Shown piece after piece: positions 24,271 to 36,064 of a stretch of 64,000 nt of DNA (its first letter is position 1; each line of letters opens with the position of its first letter). Location of the stretch: positions 2,294,001-2,358,000 of the forward strand of contig JBAOKB010000144.1 in the NCBI GenBank assembly GCA_037044905.1, read 5' to 3'. The stretch comes from Hortaea werneckii. Lineage: Eukaryota > Ascomycota > Dothideomycetes > Mycosphaerellales > Teratosphaeriaceae. The position numbers and the translations under genes were made by a program. A model generated the notes under the pieces. That model had not been told where the DNA came from. It saw only the letters and a program-made list of their open reading frames with translations, and ran no database searches.

Positions 24271-25985
24271 TCAATCATCAAACGGCCATGACTCTTCCCA
24301 TGCCGCTTTCTCTTCGTCCGTATGCGCAAACTTGGCTATAACTTCTTGTTTTACCTGCCGGAGAGCATCTTTGGTGAGTTTGTACTGCTCCGGTTTGACA
24401 ACTCCGCGCTCTGGGAATAAGTCACCTAACCTATCACGAATGCCTTGCATGGCATCCATACCGCGTAGTGCTCCTTCGGCATCCGCCATAATTTCCTCCT
24501 TCTCAAGTGAGAGGGATCCAATTGCCCGGCCTCTACTACTTTGTATCCAACCAGCGGAATCCGATTCGAGTAATTCCATTAGATGAGCCAGATATGTCGC
24601 TTCACCATCAACAAGGAGATTGCGCCCAAACAATAGCAAGTCGAATGTGGGCGTTTCTTGGAATTCAAAACTCTTCCAAATTTCTGGCGCCGATTTTTGA
24701 ATTAGGGTTCGATACAGTGCACGCAGAGCTTGCAGGTAAAAGAGTGATTTCACCCGGGTTTGCTCAGCCGGTGGTAGTTGCTCATAGTCCATTGGCAGAT
24801 GTGGACGCTCTGTTCCAGGAAGTTGGGGTCCTTCATAGTCCAGAAAATGTGGTTGGCAGGCTTGCACAAAAAGCGGTGCAATCTCTGTAGATTGCCAGTC
24901 TATAATTGCTGTCACCTCGGTTGTCTTCAGAGGATTGACAAAGACGTTCTCGGAGTGCAGGTCAGCGTGCCAAAGGCATGCTTTGCGGAGAGCATCGTTC
25001 CTTGGGGTAGCTAGATCGACCATGTCCAGGTAGCAATTGATAGCTTTGACTTTCTTTCTCGCGTCGGTTGGTATATCCCTGGACGGCATAGAGTGAGATG
25101 TGACTTGGATAATGCAACGAGCTCTTTGACGCACGAAAGCTCTCTTTCTCCAATGGCCCTTAAATATTGTTCAGCTCGTCTCCCTGGAAGATCATTAGCC
25201 ATGGCAAGATACTGGTTTCCTGAAGCACTCACACGGCCCTCTGTCAAAGGAGATAGATAGTCTTCCATCATCATTCCAATCCCTACCAGTCGCAGGCCCA
25301 ATGGAAAAACTCGCATCTTCCCTGATAGCCCCATTGCCATCCGTAAACGTAAGGGTTTCCCCTTCGGGAAATCGTGGGCATGGTAAAGGCTTCCATAAGT
25401 TTCGAACGCAGTGGATGCCCAGGTCTTCTGGTAATTGCTGATCATCTTGGTGACTGCAAACCGATCCTCGACTGGCATGTTCCCATACACAGTGTCAAGA
25501 GGAACACCTTCAACTCTTTCCATGATGATATACTCGGCACCAACAGGAGTTTCATGTGCATTGTTGCACCATGCGTACACTCTCGGTGCAGGAATTCCCA
25601 AAGTAATGCGCATCTGTGCCGTTCAGCGTAGGGATCAAAGAAGATACCTAGCTGTGGCACTTACGAAGTCCATTGTGGCTACTTCGCTTGCAGTCGTCAA
25701 GTGAGGCTGTCCTGAATTAGGATTGGGAATTTTGGCCACTGCCTGTTTTCCGTCGCACATAGTCAAAAGCATCGCCTTGTTGTACATGCCATCTGGATAT
25801 TTCACGAGACTAACGCATGAAGGCGATTCCATAGCGCTTGCTGCAACAGCACCCAGCTCTTCGGTGTCGAAACGCACGTATCGTTGGGCCATTTCCTGTC
25901 TCTCATTACAGACAAAACGACCTCGCGAGAAGCTATAGAGGCTTTCATCCACAAGCGACATGCCAGAACGACCAGAATGCGCCAT
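24271..25985 (-). CDS. APH-type phosphotransferase (Aim9-like), one frameshift
   Basis: It belongs to the aminoglycoside-phosphotransferase/kinase-like fold family common in fungi and related to yeast Aim9; the substrate is unknown. Exons are 25985-25665 and 25613-24271, with a 51-nt intron joining ATMDF to MRITLGIPAPRVYAW. The length is 554 aa after one correction. The N-lobe has VAKIPNPNSG (the kinase Lys region) and EYIIMERVEGVPLD. The catalytic loop is LWHADLHSENVFV (HxDxHxxN) and the metal-binding motif is AIIDWQSTEIAPLF. Near 25051-25057 one A is missing: the frame goes from GIYQPTRERKS to KVKAINCYLDMVDLATP. This group often has mitochondrial members, but I see no clear presequence. A short tail ends in EESWPFDD. 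Confidence 0.85.
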
Positions 25986-26356
25986 TAAGCGTTTTGTTAT
26001 TACTTGGGCGCCACCCCAAACGGGGCAAGGTGCTTTCTATACTGACTTGCATGTTGGTATGATGTTTGTAGAGCGTTCCTATAAGATGTTGCGGGCTTTC
26101 CTCGCCAGTAAAGAGGCGCACGGGGTGGGGCAGACAAGGACGCGAACAAAGGACCTTGCGTCACATTCATTTGTTGTCAGAACATTTGGTCGCCATGCCG
26201 GTTCTTACACTTATCAGTACATGATAGTGTCGAGAAGTTTGGGTGTGTTTAGGCGCATCCCTTCAGGCACGGACCATTTCCTTCCTATGCGCGGCGCTTT
26301 ACAGAACAGAACTCTGCCTAGGTACAGAAACTACCTAGGTACTGCCACCTTCTCAT
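25986..26356. other. Intergenic between CLC stop and APH gene start
   Basis: This holds the APH-gene promoter and the CLC 3' UTR. It carries TACCTAGGTA at 26332-26341 and a related CCTAGGTAC at 26318-26326, very close to the CLC stop codon. Confidence 0.6.
26332..26341. repeat. Palindrome TACCTAGGTA, copy 3
   Basis: A perfect copy with a partial neighbour (CCTAGGTAC at 26318-26326), 16 bp past the CLC stop codon. Confidence 0.9.
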
Positions 26357-29054
26357 CTAATGCTTTACTTGGTCAAGATATGCAACCAACCGCTTCTTGA
26401 TGATGACGCCAACAAGCTGATGAGTCCCTTCCTGCGTGACCATGAGATGCCTTAGACCCAATTTGGCGAACATCTCCACCACGTACTCCAAAGGCGCGCT
26501 GGCGCAGATGCTCAGCGGCGTGCGATCGACAAAGTTAGAAAGGTCGAAATCGCCTTCCTCAGCATTGCCCAGCATTCGAATCTCACAGTCTTTCGGATAG
26601 AGAGGACCTAAGGCGTCAAGGCCAAACTCGAGCTCGCCTTCCGCAATGTAGCCTTGTAGCATGCTCTGTCCTTGAACGAGGACAAGACCGGCATCCAAGA
26701 GACCACGAGACTTCAGCTGAAACAGCTTTGCTTCAAGGTAGCGTCGAGGAACCTTGTTGCTGGGTGGTACCATAACGGTAATCTCATCCATAGTGTGCTT
26801 TGGCGGGATAAGCTCCTCTGCCAGTACACCTTGTCGTTGAACGACATTCACTGCTTGCTCACCATCCAAGAAAGGATGCCCAAGTACTGTCTGTGCGAGG
26901 TCATACACGCTCTCCCTGCCAAGCGCATCCGCCACCCACTTAGCGATTAAAATCGCGATCATGTGCGGAAGGACGTACTCAAGCTCTCCAGTGAGCTCGA
27001 TCATGATCACGCAAAGCGAGATCGTCATCCTGGATACACCGGCAAGGAAGCAGCTGCTCCGACCATGGCAAATATGCCCGGAGATATCGTGCCAATCCAC
27101 TGTCCGATGAGACGGCCGCAAAGAGCACCTGCATCAAGTGATGGTATGATGATACCAGAAGGAACTTTGATTCCGAAGGTGATGATTGTGAGGATAAGCT
27201 TGGTGAGTGTGCCGTAGATCAAGAAGCCGACATAGAGCCAATTACTGTCACGGGCTTCATTCTTACAAGCCCAAGAATCCGCAGATGCCTCATCTTTGCA
27301 ATCGACTAGCAAATGCTTAATGCTAAAAAGACAGTCAGACGATCTTTTTTATGACTTGCCTCCTTGGTTGTACTTACATGGCATCTCCAGGCCCTCGCGT
27401 TATAGGGTTTGGATATTGCATCAATGCAGTCACGAGCACTACAAGGAACACTTCAAGGACAGGGTGCTCCTTGATTAGCCGGAAACTGCGAAACCATCTC
27501 GACCAGATGAAATTCAACTTGCAGAAAAGTCCGCCAAAAACTCCTCCTGCTATTCCAAGGACGACAAACACGAGGTAGTGTATCGCGCTGTATGATGTCC
27601 CATAGTGCGCCTCAAAGAGGACCAACTTGCCGGTTCCATGTGGATTGAGCGCCTTTAGCACGATTGCACCAGCCATTGAGCATAAGAATGTCCTCCATAG
27701 CACCTTGCGAGGGAAATATGTCGATATCTCCTCGTAGCTGAACAGCACGCCGCCAATAGGGGCACCAAAAGCCACACTTATTCCAGAGGCGCAAGAAGCG
27801 GAGAGCATCTCGCGCATCTTTCGCCCGTTGTCACGATATTTTGGCAAGAGCCTCGCGACGAGCCAGCCGACACAGGTACTGATGTGAACGAAGGGGCCTT
27901 CTTTGCCAAGGGACATTCCAGTGGCGACTGCAAACACAGCACCGATTGCTTTGACGACTGCGTCCGGTTAGTGAATGGTCTAACATCCCTTGCGCTTGTG
28001 CCTTCATTTTCTAATAAGTCTTCTGCAGCGGGACCTGGATACAACTTCAGGAAATAGCCACCATGCCTTGAATATGAAAGACACGACACATACCTAGCAC
28101 TCGCAAATCCAGCAAATAAGGTATCTCGAACCCTGAAAGTACAGCTTTAATCTCTGGTATTCCAGAGCCTAATGAAAGGAGATCATGGGGTCAGTAACAT
28201 GATTATCACTCACGATGTTGCGAATTACCCACCAGCAGCCATGAACATTGTCTTTCCACGTGCCATAGGCCGTGGTCCGCCATGATAGAGGTCTATGTCG
28301 CCGGTGCCTGGAGAGGCAGCAGGAAGGGATCGCTTGGTGGTGAGAGTGACACATACACTGGCAAGGCCAAAAGCCAGAGCAAATCCCACGTAGACAGCAA
28401 ACTGACCGGCGCCATGCGACGTCCATTCGACGAACTCCGGACATGCAGCACCGACTTCAAAGCCTAGCTTAGCAAGGTGTGAAGGATCACTCCCCCGGTG
28501 CAAGTCAGGGCCCTCGACTGGCGTTCGCCCATCGCAGCATGCCTCACGATCCATGAACGGATTGCGTTTACAGTATCCCAACTTCCAGTCACTCACCGTG
28601 GCTTCAGCCACATCGACCAGGAATGCCACGCAGGCCGTCAGAATACCGATCAGGGCAGCTACCATCCATCCCGAAGCTTCATCCAGAAGGCTTAGAAACT
28701 TGTAGCGAATACCTTGTCGGCCGTGAATGGATCGGAGACGATATGAGTCTTTGGCCTATAGAACGTCTCAGCAAATCCTTCTTTAATTCTTCTGGACAGT
28801 AGACAAGGGCAAAGATACTAAGTCGTGAAGCCAATCAATGGTAGTATAGTCATTGTAAGGCAAACGCTCGCCGACCGCACTATCTGCCAACTTCTGCTCG
28901 GAGACGGAGACATGGCTCTTGACGATACTGGCAGCCTCGTCATCCTGCCGGACCAGTTTGTTCAGCCTTGGGTCGCTGACGCCCGGGGCGCTGCCATTTC
29001 TCTTCCTTCAGGGCCGTTGCTCTCAAGAAGCGGCGCACGCTCGTCGTCCGCCAT
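26357..29054 (-). CDS. CLC-family voltage-gated chloride channel/transporter, two frameshifts
   Basis: A membrane CLC protein, probably an endosomal or vacuolar Cl-/H+ exchanger like yeast Gef1. Exons are 29054-28819, 28755-28233, 28168-28094, 27957-27378 and 27322-26357, about 793 aa. The N-terminal tail starts MADDERAPLLESNG, with an acidic-dileucine-like ERAPLL. The selectivity motifs are GSGIPEIKAVL (rebuilt across an intron), GKEGPFVHIS (gating Glu) and KVPSGIIIPSLDAGALCGR. The Glu pair in GGVLFSYEEIS includes the proton-glutamate position typical of exchangers. Two C-terminal CBS domains occupy about residues 620-793 (QGVLAEELIPP..., RTPLSICASAPLEYVVEMF). One C is missing at 28985-28988 and one T near 27047-27050, the latter inside the conserved AAAFLAGVSRMT. 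The identity is firm; exchanger rather than channel is inferred from the two glutamates. Confidence 0.93.
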
Positions 29055-29420
29055 TTCACGTTTCCCCAAACCCAGTGGTGACAATATAGTCGCGACATGT
29101 GAGACAAGCAATAGTATACATTCCCGATCATCTAGTTTGTTGCTACCGTATGTATGACGTACTTGTTCCTTCACGACAGTATGTGGCGTTTGTTTTTGTC
29201 GCCCTATCGGTGGTGATCACACGTCGGGCACAGGTCCTTTCGGTAAACTGCAGCCAAGAGTCCCAAGACGGGACGACTTTTGGCCAGTGCGACTGATCCT
29301 TGGGTCAAGGCTCATTTCTTCAAATGAGCACGAATGAAGACGGACGACATTGGGTGATAATTACGGCTGAGGAGTTTCTGTTTCTTCAGCTAATGTGATC
29401 ATTTGGCGTGAGGCAGGAAT
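29055..29420. other. Intergenic upstream of the CLC gene
   Basis: 366 bp containing the likely CLC promoter and the 3' side of the 2EXR-like gene. Nothing else is seen. Confidence 0.6.
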
Positions 29421-30257
29421 TCACTGAAGCGTTCTATCTTGGCTTCGCCTTCGCCGGACCGCGTTCTCAAGCCTCGCATCTATCTCATCAAGTTTCATTT
29501 TCCTCGTCTCCTCATCAGGCGAAAGTGTATCTGCAGGCAGGTTGATTACTTTCACTTCCTGAATCTGCCTTTGTGCATGAATCGTGTCGACCATCTGTCT
29601 AGCCATTATCCCCCACGATGATACGTCAATATATTGTACTTTGCATCTTCGCGCGATCCATAGCGAAGTGAGATGAGGAAACCGGTGGAGAGGCTCCAGA
29701 AGCGAGAAGGTAGCGCCAGCTGAACTGGCCAAGATAGTGATTCTGGATACGGCTTCACGGCGAACAAGGCTCAAGTGGCTGATAAAAGCAGGATCCGCAA
29801 TGATGAGACGGTTGGTGGCGTAGAAAATAGTCTCCGCTTCCTTGATGATCCGCCGACAGGTCAGAAGCAACGAGAGCACAGACGGCGGTCGTGAATAGCC
29901 AGGGCCTTTTCGCACGAGGACACCTTTGTCGGATGCCGAACTTTGGAACAGGAGCTCATAGATGTAGATCCTGATCTCAGTCGGAAGCTTTGCGAAGAGA
30001 GGCGAGGCCTCTTGGTCTGAGGCTTGATCTTGCGACTCAACCCACGGCGATAGGGAGCATCCGCAGTGGCGGCAGTGTGTAGGAGGACGTAAGGCTCGGC
30101 TTCCTGCCAGGACTGTGTGATAAGTGCAGGATGAGGCCACGTCCTTGCGTCCTTTTGCGCTGCCGATACCGTCGTGCCCGGCGTCTGTTGGTGAGATAAG
30201 CTCCCATGGCTCGTCGCCGAAGCTGACAGACGTCTCCCTGGAGTCTGTGCCCGACAT
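29421..30257 (-). CDS. Second 2EXR-like fungal protein
   Basis: The in-frame ATG at 30257 (MSGTDSRETSVSFGDEPWEL) gives 278 aa. A possible upstream exon at 30334-30310 (MAFSARVK) would splice through a 49-nt intron with GCTGAT and CTAG signals to give MAFSARVKAYMSGTDS; I cannot decide between the two starts. A CRHCGC motif near residue 68 may bind metal. The core is PLFAKLPTEIRIYIYELLF followed by LSLLLTCRRIIKEAETIFYA, the 2EXR pattern also seen at 10629-11378. The C-terminus is charged (KMKLDEIDARLENAVRRRR). The function is unknown, and the two copies in this window are not close in sequence. Confidence 0.72.
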   Translation of the reverse strand: MSGTDSRETSVSFGDEPWELISPTDAGHDGIGSAKGRKDVASSCTYHTVLAGSRALRPPTHCRHCGCSLSPWVESQDQASDQEASPLFAKLPTEIRIYIYELLFQSSASDKGVLVRKGPGYSRPPSVLSLLLTCRRIIKEAETIFYATNRLIIADPAFISHLSLVRREAVSRITILASSAGATFSLLEPLHRFPHLTSLWIARRCKVQYIDVSSWGIMARQMVDTIHAQRQIQEVKVINLPADTLSPDEETRKMKLDEIDARLENAVRRRRSQDRTLQ

Positions 30258-30827
30258 ATACGCTAGATCCAATCAGCGCTTGAACAGAAGTAGATATGGA
30301 AACATTCACCCTTGACTCTCGCTGAAAAGGCCATGCTTCCCGACGGAAACTTAGCGACGATGAATCCTCAGAAGATATATCAACTGCGAGCTATTCCTGT
30401 CCTGATGTCGGACAAAATCGGTGCCAGGCTTCAGCGCTGCTGCCTGCTGAATAGACGCAGCATGACGTGAGCTGATGCGCGCTTCCACTCCGCTCTCAAC
30501 TAATGAGCTTGCACTGCTTTGTGCACCTGTGATTCGCTTCACTGAGCCCAATGAAGCATTGAAAATCGTTTTGCAGGCCCTCACTTGCCCTCTTGATCTC
30601 CAGGTGGAAAATGCTTAATGCGTATGAGTGATTGACGTATCTACCAGCATGGCCTTCAGACGTTAAGTCGAATTTTACCGTCTCGCTAGCTTTGCAAAGC
30701 CTGGAAATCGACCATTGAAGATGAACGATCCCTTTCAAAAGGGACTTGACAAGGCGACCGCGAATATTTCTATAGCTTCCATCCCTATGCGCTGGGTAAG
30801 GCCGGCTCTTCGCCGTCTAATAGCTCC
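30258..30827. other. Intergenic between NAA40 stop and 2EXR-like start
   Basis: 570 bp; a possible first exon of the 2EXR-like gene lies at 30310-30334. Otherwise no feature is recognised. Confidence 0.5.
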
Positions 30828-31550
30828 TCAAGCGCCCGGTCGGCCTCCTGGTTCTCTGCTTCGGTTCGAGCCATTGACCCGCCAGCTGAGTATGACATAG
30901 TCTGGCTTCAGTACTGTCTTTCTCGTAGACCTTTCTTCTGGCGAGCATGCATCAACTCTGAATCCACATTTCCGGTAGAAGCGCAACGCCTTCTTGTTGG
31001 AGAGGAAACAGGTCAACATGACCTTCTCGACGCCCAAGTTCTTTGCAACCTCCATTGCCGTCTGCATCAATATCTTTCCGTTTCCTTTACCCCTTGCTAT
31101 CTCGCGCAGATGGATCTCGTAGATGTACAAGACAGGGACAGATGGCGATGAATCGTGAGTCGGCAGGAAGCTCAGGAATCCATGCAACGGCTCATCGGGG
31201 TCGTCCTTCTCGATCATGACATATCTCATGCCCTTCTCCTTCATTTCTTTCTTCTTACGCTTTGGGTACCAGCCGAAAGAGCTATTCTTGTAATCCTGAA
31301 TACTTGTTGTCTCAATTAAGCTGAAGCATAGATTCAAGTGGTCGCTGGACATGGAGTCGGCGCTTTCGAGTTCCCATTTGCCTGGCAGACTAGTTCCATA
31401 CTGATTCCAGAAATCTTCTGTTGGCATGTCATTCACCTGCTTGATAAACTTGTCGCTGTCATCCTCAATTCCGCTACCTTTGACGGTTTTCTTCGCAGGT
31501 GGCTGCTCATTTTCAGCAGCGAAGTCTTCGGGAACGTCTCTCTTCGCCAT
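30828..31550 (-). CDS. NAA40: N-alpha-acetyltransferase 40 (NatD), histone H4/H2A specific
   Basis: NatD acetylates the N-terminal serine of histones H4 and H2A. A single exon of 240 aa starts at the ATG at 31550 (MAKRDVPEDFAAENEQPPAK). The family region DHLNLCFSLIETTSIQDYKNSS is followed by FGWYPKRKKKEMKEKGMRY. The GNAT core has VLYIYEIHLREIARGKGNGK, where RGKGNG is the acetyl-CoA loop, then NKKALRFYRKCGF near residue 195. The tail (SWRVNGSNRSREPGGRPGA) is low complexity. Length and order fit fungal Nat4/NAA40. No frameshift. Confidence 0.9.
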   Translation of the reverse strand: MAKRDVPEDFAAENEQPPAKKTVKGSGIEDDSDKFIKQVNDMPTEDFWNQYGTSLPGKWELESADSMSSDHLNLCFSLIETTSIQDYKNSSFGWYPKRKKKEMKEKGMRYVMIEKDDPDEPLHGFLSFLPTHDSSPSVPVLYIYEIHLREIARGKGNGKILMQTAMEVAKNLGVEKVMLTCFLSNKKALRFYRKCGFRVDACSPEERSTRKTVLKPDYVILSWRVNGSNRSREPGGRPGA

Positions 31551-32439
31551 TTCGAGCTCAGAGTTTTATCATACTCTTCGTTGCTCCAGTCTTGATCTAC
31601 ACGCCCTCCTGGGAGAGATGGATTCCGGAGAAAATTGATCTTCACCACATGAGGCCTGACGCGTTGGAAAGACGCGACTTTCGCCTCGGCTAATGACGGC
31701 AAGTGTCTTGGCAATATCTTTGGCGTCATGACCGCGTTAGAGATGCGCTTTGCAGCGACAGACACATTTATTAACCGAGACCTCACTTGGGAACTGCAAG
31801 GCATTTGTGGTGTGGATCTGAATGCTGGGTTATGGTATGAGGTCGGCTTCGCGGCTTTACGCCACCATCTCGTCTGGCAAGGACCTCAAGGGGAAACAAT
31901 TCCTCACGCTTGAACATGTGAGATTCACCCTTTGCCAAACTGTACTAGAATGCATGCTTATAGTCCTTTAGTTTGTTCAGCGAGGCCGAGCTCTGTCGCT
32001 GTGGCGCAACATCGTCCGATCTATCCGCAGTAGGTCTACATTCCTCGCGAAAGATTAGCCTTCACCTTCTGACGCTTGAACAGAAATCCCTCCCTCAGAC
32101 TCTACGCGAGAGGAGCTTCGCACCTTTGCCGGGGCGAGTTCGAGCGCAACAAGTACATCCATGATCTTGTAAGTCTTTGAATGCATCCGATATCCATAGG
32201 CGAAAGAGCAACAATTGACTGTAGGCAGGGTCACATTCGATACCTCATTTCGGTATGTATGGTCATTCCACATTGCGAGAAAACGATACTGACAGGCTTT
32301 TAGACTGGCAAAACACAATTTGATAGCATGAAGAGATACATAGATCAAATGGGCTAGCGGCTTCTCCATCTACATTGTCAAGACATCAGATCGCGTCTAC
32401 GTGCTAGTCAGCAACGGCCGCCAAACAACAACTGAGCAA
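31551..32439. other. Intergenic NAA40/beta-galactosidase
   Basis: 890 bp upstream of NAA40 and past the beta-galactosidase stop. A 61-codon ATG frame on the + strand at 31728-31913 (MTALEMRFAATDTF...) has no support beyond being open. I annotate nothing firm. Confidence 0.5.
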
Positions 32440-35400
32440 CTAAGCATATTGCAGTCTGTCACTCGTCCACCCAGGCTGCAGTTCATTCCAGTCCTGGCTG
32501 AAGTTGAAGCCTGTCTGGTACTTTTCGTACGCAAACAATGAGGCTGTGCTCAGCCTAGCTCCAGCGTCAGTCTGCGCCCACAAGCTCACCGCAATGGTAT
32601 TGTTGCCCTGGTTCTATGTGAGTCCCATCAGCATCTATTCATCTACAATGGACCAAAAGAGACAAATAGCACTTACATTAATGACTCCAGGTGGGAATGG
32701 GAATCGAGTCTGCGGTCCAATCTGAGGGATATACTTCCCATACTGATAGCCATTCACGTACAGATTAACACTCGCAAAAGTGTTTTCCGGAGCTCCAAAC
32801 TCTATTCCGAGTGGAACATCAAGGTCCTCGTCGATGTCCAGGTAAAGTGCGTGATATACCAGCTAATGCCACTGCTGTTAAGGCCATCGAGCGGAGATCC
32901 TTCAGACCATGCATCGCCGGTGGGGTCGAAGCCTGGAAGGTGCCATCCAAGGCGCGTACCATGGATGCCATCTTCGTTGAGTGAGCCGCGCACTGGATCG
33001 ATATTCGCATCGGCGCCAGCATTGCCTTGGATCTTCCACTGCGTGAAGTCAAGCGTGCTGTTCCCACCAGCCAAGGTCACGCCAAGGAGACCACGAGCAT
33101 TCTTAACACCCTCACCAGTGCTGGTCTCGTCGTGTCCAGTGTAGTCTGTCACGATAGTCAAAACGTTCCCTTTGTCGCTCAAAGAGACCCCGCTGAAATC
33201 AAGCATAGCAGAGACAGACGTTTCTTCCGCATCTCCAGTGTTGCCACCGACGTATTTTCCGTTCAGCCATGCAGTGAATCCTGCTGCCAGGCCACCCTGC
33301 ATCGTCGCATTCGCAGATGTCGCCCTCGTGCCATCGAAGTAACCGCGGTAGATGTAAGGGCCTGGATAGTACTTGTAGTCTGCTGCGAAAAGGACAGGTA
33401 GGCTCAAAGGAGTCTCTGGACTCAGACTACTGCTCTTATTGCAGACCACCCACTTCGAGTCATCATAGTCCTGCTGAGCCTCAGGGAGAGAATCTGCGGT
33501 AACCCACGAGAGCTGTGGTAGATCAATCGAGCGGTCTTCTGCGCCAGGAGCAGTGGCCTTCAATGAGCCATAAGCTGTGCGTTTGGTGGCGAGCTCCTTT
33601 CCATTCCAGCGTATGGAGCTGTACTTGTGCCCGGCGAAGACCTCCAAGGACGTTGTATTGGCGTTGTCGCCGATCAAGGAAACGACATCGCCAGCCAGAC
33701 TCACGTTCCTGACGATGTGCGGACCGAGAGCGAATACCTGCTCATCTGGCGCTACATCTGGGTTGAGGGTAGTAGGCGGCGCCCAGAAGTTCCAGGCCGT
33801 CTCTTGGTCAAGCAGATACATCGACACTCCGTTAGAGAATTGCAGCACAGTCGAACCAGTGGTTTGTGTATAGGTGTATTTGGTAAATTCGCTTCCCGTA
33901 GCGTTCTTGCTTCCAGCTGAAGCTGAGACGTTGGCAGACCCATAAGTCTTGAAACTCAAGTTCTTGGGAGCATCCTTGAAAGCAAATTCTCCTTTCTGCC
34001 CCACGTCCAGATACATGACGAGGACAGTCTCGTCTCCAAAGATACCATATGTGGCAACGTCGGCCGAACAGTATAACAAGGTACGTTCACCGAGGTGGTA
34101 ATCGGTTGTTAGAATCTTGCTTTGGCGTCCATTCAGTTCAACACCAGGCACTGTGACCATTCCAGCGCTTGTGTTCAAGTACGCATCAAAGGAAACGACG
34201 GCTCTCGAAGGGGTCTCTTGCTGCTGGACTGTATAGAAACCGGCGCCGTTTTCCCCATTTCTAAGCACCCAGCTGTATATGTCAGAGCTACTCACAGCGT
34301 TTCCAGTGCCATTGCTTTCCATTTCTGTTTTCAGCAAATCTTTCGAAACACGGGTGAACAGGCCGAGAAGCTTGGTCTGCTTGAATTTGTTGCGAACTTC
34401 TCTTGTTTCTCTCAAAGGCGCGGAATAGTCGTAGCTTGTATAGACGACAGGCGCAGCGAGGTTTCCCCAATTTGTACCTGAGCAAAGGTTAGCAGGAGCG
34501 GACATTTTTGAGATACGCAATCAGGAACTCACCGCCGAAGGCCATGTAAAGGTTCAAAAGTGTAAGCTGCTGTCCCACCATATTCTTGTAATACACATCT
34601 GGGAATGCTGGACTGAGCTCAGTCGTACACTCGTCGTAGAAGACATCAGCACCCCAAGGCGAGAACCAGCCAGCCTCGAATTCTGGACTGTACTCCGGCT
34701 GAGTATATGAGTAGTTGGTGAACCATTGCCAATACGTTCTTACGACGTTGAAGCCCGTGTTCTCATTCGTACATGAAAGACCACCAGGGTAAGAGTCCAG
34801 GCCGTAGATGTTGACAGCTCCACCAACGTCTTGGTAATCCGTAGACCATGACTGTCCACGCATGCCTTTCTCATTGTGGCTTGTTGGCACGATCACGCCG
34901 GCTTCGCGGGTAGCATTCTCAAGCTGTTCCATGTAGATAACAAGCGTATTGTCTGGATCATGTCGCACTTCGACAAGCTCGTTCTCCATCTGAATGATGA
35001 TGACATTCCCACCCTCGGTGATCTGGTTCTTCGCAATGATAGCATCTACTTCTTGGATCCAAGGTAGCCAGGCTTCATAGTACGTTTCGTCTCCCGAGCG
35101 AGGTACTCCGATACTGCCATCGCCCGTGTAAAGAGCAAACCCACCACCGTTGGTCTCGGCGTTGCAGTAGGGCCCTGGCCGGGCAATTACATACAAGCCC
35201 ACTTCCTTGGCGATATCAAAAAGCTTCTGGATGTCCCTGGCCGGTGTCCGGAAATCGAAGACGCCTTCTCGTGGCGAATGGTATGACCAGAAGAAGTAGA
35301 TGCTTACGCCATTCAAGCCGTTGGCCTTGTATTTTTGCAAGATATCCCGCCAGAGTTCTGGATTTGGTACACGCTCATAGGCGAACTCTCCGGAGAAGAT

Positions 35401-35529
35401 ATAAACACGTTCGCCATTAACCATGAGGCTGTACTCATCCCATGTCACAGCAGTGGTGAGACCATTGTCGGTAGCTAAGGCGGCTAAAGCGCCCAGCAAT
35501 AAGAGAGAAAGGATGCTGAAGATGCGCAT
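32440..35529 (-). CDS. lacA: Secreted GH35 beta-galactosidase, one frameshift
   Basis: An extracellular beta-galactosidase that releases terminal beta-galactose from oligosaccharides and cell-wall polymers. Exons are 35529-34533, 34477-32677 and 32613-32440, about 990 aa, the usual size of fungal GH35. The ATG at 35529 starts a signal peptide, MRIFSILSLLLLGALAALA; the upstream in-frame codons contain no ATG. The catalytic barrel shows RPGPYCNAETNGGGFALY and IIIQMENELVE, with the acid/base Glu in the QMENE string. The beta-galactosidase domains 2-5 follow, with YIYRGYFDGTRA and LNGKYVGGNTGD. At 32844-32846 one base is missing from a T run on the coding strand, switching WYITHF to YLDIDEDLDVPLGIEF. 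The last exon ends WTSDRLQYA. Multiple Asn-X-Ser/Thr sites fit a secreted glycoprotein. Confidence 0.95.
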
Positions 35530-36064
35530 CTTTGCTTTGCTACTAAAACTGTTCTGCGATGGAAGAGAACGAAACAACAGTCAACGAGCGTGACTTACAT
35601 ACTTCTTGTGCCTTAATGCGGAGTCCTTACCATCGACAGCGATAGTTCGAGCATACTGTTGCAGGCACAGGATTCTCCGTCAATGAAGATGCGGAGAGAC
35701 GACGGATAAACATGGCCTGCATCTGCAGGCGCGACGATCCTTGGTTTGTTATGAACCTGTTCCTGTATGATGTTCGAAGCCGAAGTGGAGGTGGAGGATC
35801 GGAGAGACTTGTTGCCTTCGGCGAGTGATGTCCCGAACGCTGCTTCAGTCTACTGGGCTCGCCTGGCTGCATATCAAGGATAAAGTCGATGCGCCGAAAG
35901 AAGTCCTCCTCATGGTGATCTCCTCCACTTCCCGTTCGCTTTTGGAAATGGATAGTCTGAATTTGCAGCCTGCTGCAGATTTTCGCTGTGATTGAGCGGA
36001 ACACTTTCTTCATTATTCATAAACCGTGATATCCTGATGTTACAATCAAGCGGTGAGGACACAG
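35530..36064. other. Intergenic upstream of beta-galactosidase
   Basis: About 530 bp; a 128-codon ATG frame on the - strand (36013-35627) is open, but its composition is unconvincing and it sits in the expected promoter. I do not call a gene. Confidence 0.5.

Noticed and set aside
27958..28093. A - strand open frame across the fourth CLC intron
   Set aside because: The flanking CLC exons join in frame with good splice sites and restore RVLVVKAIGAVF, so this is intron.
31728..31913. 61-codon ATG frame on the + strand
   Set aside because: Short, with no motif, splice signals or neighbours that support it.
35627..36013. 128-codon ATG frame on the - strand upstream of beta-galactosidase
   Set aside because: Its composition is unlike a folded protein, it has no motif, and it occupies the expected promoter; it is kept as open but unsupported.
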